NCBI GenBank assembly: GCA_046094505.1
Contig: JBJTHN010000034.1
Span: 1-49,645, forward strand
Direction: 5' to 3'
Origin: RFTU01 sp046094505
GTDB taxonomy: Bacteria; Pseudomonadota; Gammaproteobacteria; Burkholderiales; Burkholderiaceae_C
DNA: 49,645 nucleotides
In this document: positions 49,570 to 49,645 of the stretch, one piece after another
How positions within the stretch are numbered: position 1 is the stretch's first letter
Layout: each line of letters starts with the position of its first letter
The notes under the pieces: model-generated
Database searches by the model: none
Told to the model about the DNA's origin: nothing
What the model saw: the letters and a program-made list of their open reading frames with translations, nothing else
Translations under genes and position numbers: made by a program

Positions 49570-49645
49570 GTGGCGAAGACCCAGGTGCGGTTGGCCCACA
49601 AGGCCTGAAGGAAAAGGATGTGGTGCTGTCGATCGGGCGCCAGTT
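49570..49645 (-). repeat. Inverted-repeat arm 2, at the window end
   Basis: Exact reverse complement of 49420-49495, 76 of 76 bases, with a 74-base loop between arms, running to the last base. Most probably a fold-back artefact of assembly or amplification. Confidence 0.97.

Noticed and set aside
49420..49645. Hairpin telomere of a linear replicon
   Set aside because: The arms are 74 bases apart and are inside a conserved housekeeping gene; a telomere hairpin would show arms meeting at a short loop in non-coding DNA.

Overview
The window is GC-rich chromosomal DNA of a betaproteobacterium, most likely a Burkholderiales/Comamonadaceae-type heterotroph. This rests on gene content (boxR-bclA-boxCBA, glnA-ntrBC with a lineage-style periplasmic gene between them, mutL-rluF-miaA followed by an AttFGH-like ABC set) and codon style; no rRNA or marker gene is present, so the family-level call is inference. 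There is no prophage, insertion sequence, CRISPR array, rRNA or tRNA that I can recognise. Region 1 (1-5973) is the end of an exopolysaccharide/surface-polysaccharide locus: the tail of a probable M28-type peptidase, a protein with two GT-B glycosyltransferase domains, a Wzx-like flippase, and, convergent, a fusion of a GT4 glycosyltransferase with a complete polyprenyl-phosphate sugar-1-phosphate transferase. Region 2 (5980-7341) is a leftward trio: MarR-like regulator, small membrane protein with a MASE1-like motif, and glyoxalase I. Region 3 (7439-16429) is the aerobic benzoyl-CoA (box) pathway: benzoate-CoA ligase (leftward), the regulator BoxR (rightward), boxC, boxB, boxA and a PaaH-type 3-hydroxyacyl-CoA dehydrogenase. 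Benzoate is activated to benzoyl-CoA, epoxidised by BoxAB, opened by BoxC, and the later beta-oxidation intermediate is oxidised by PaaH; the aldehyde dehydrogenase BoxD, a thiolase and a transporter are not in the window. The bclA and boxC promoters are near copies of one another with TGCA elements, which marks them as probable BoxR targets. Region 4 (16440-26871) holds a tiny membrane protein, a FemAB/GNAT-like protein, an FAD oxidoreductase of the L-2-hydroxyglutarate oxidase type, a leftward IclR-regulator/cytochrome P450 pair, and a tight rightward six-gene operon (AIM24 protein, Tat-exported beta-propeller, PdaA-like deacetylase, sterol-desaturase-type hydroxylase, CysZ/EI24 membrane protein, CinA-N-like protein) whose joint purpose is unknown. 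Region 5 (26872-31840) is nitrogen control: glnA behind a sigma54/NtrC promoter, a periplasmic coiled-coil protein, glnL (ntrB) and glnG (ntrC). Region 6 (31848-47193) is a long leftward run: mutL, rluF-like, miaA, an ABC ATPase/FtsX permease/lipocalin set resembling AttEFGH, an MsbA-like exporter, thyA, an EamA permease, folA, an S10 peptidase, a DUF4337 protein and xthA. Region 7 (47227-49645) has a DedA protein, an HSL-family esterase and a truncated AmiC-type amidase. The last 76 bases are an exact inverted copy of 49420-49495, which most probably reports an assembly or amplification fold-back at the contig end, so sequence beyond about 49569 should not be trusted as genomic.
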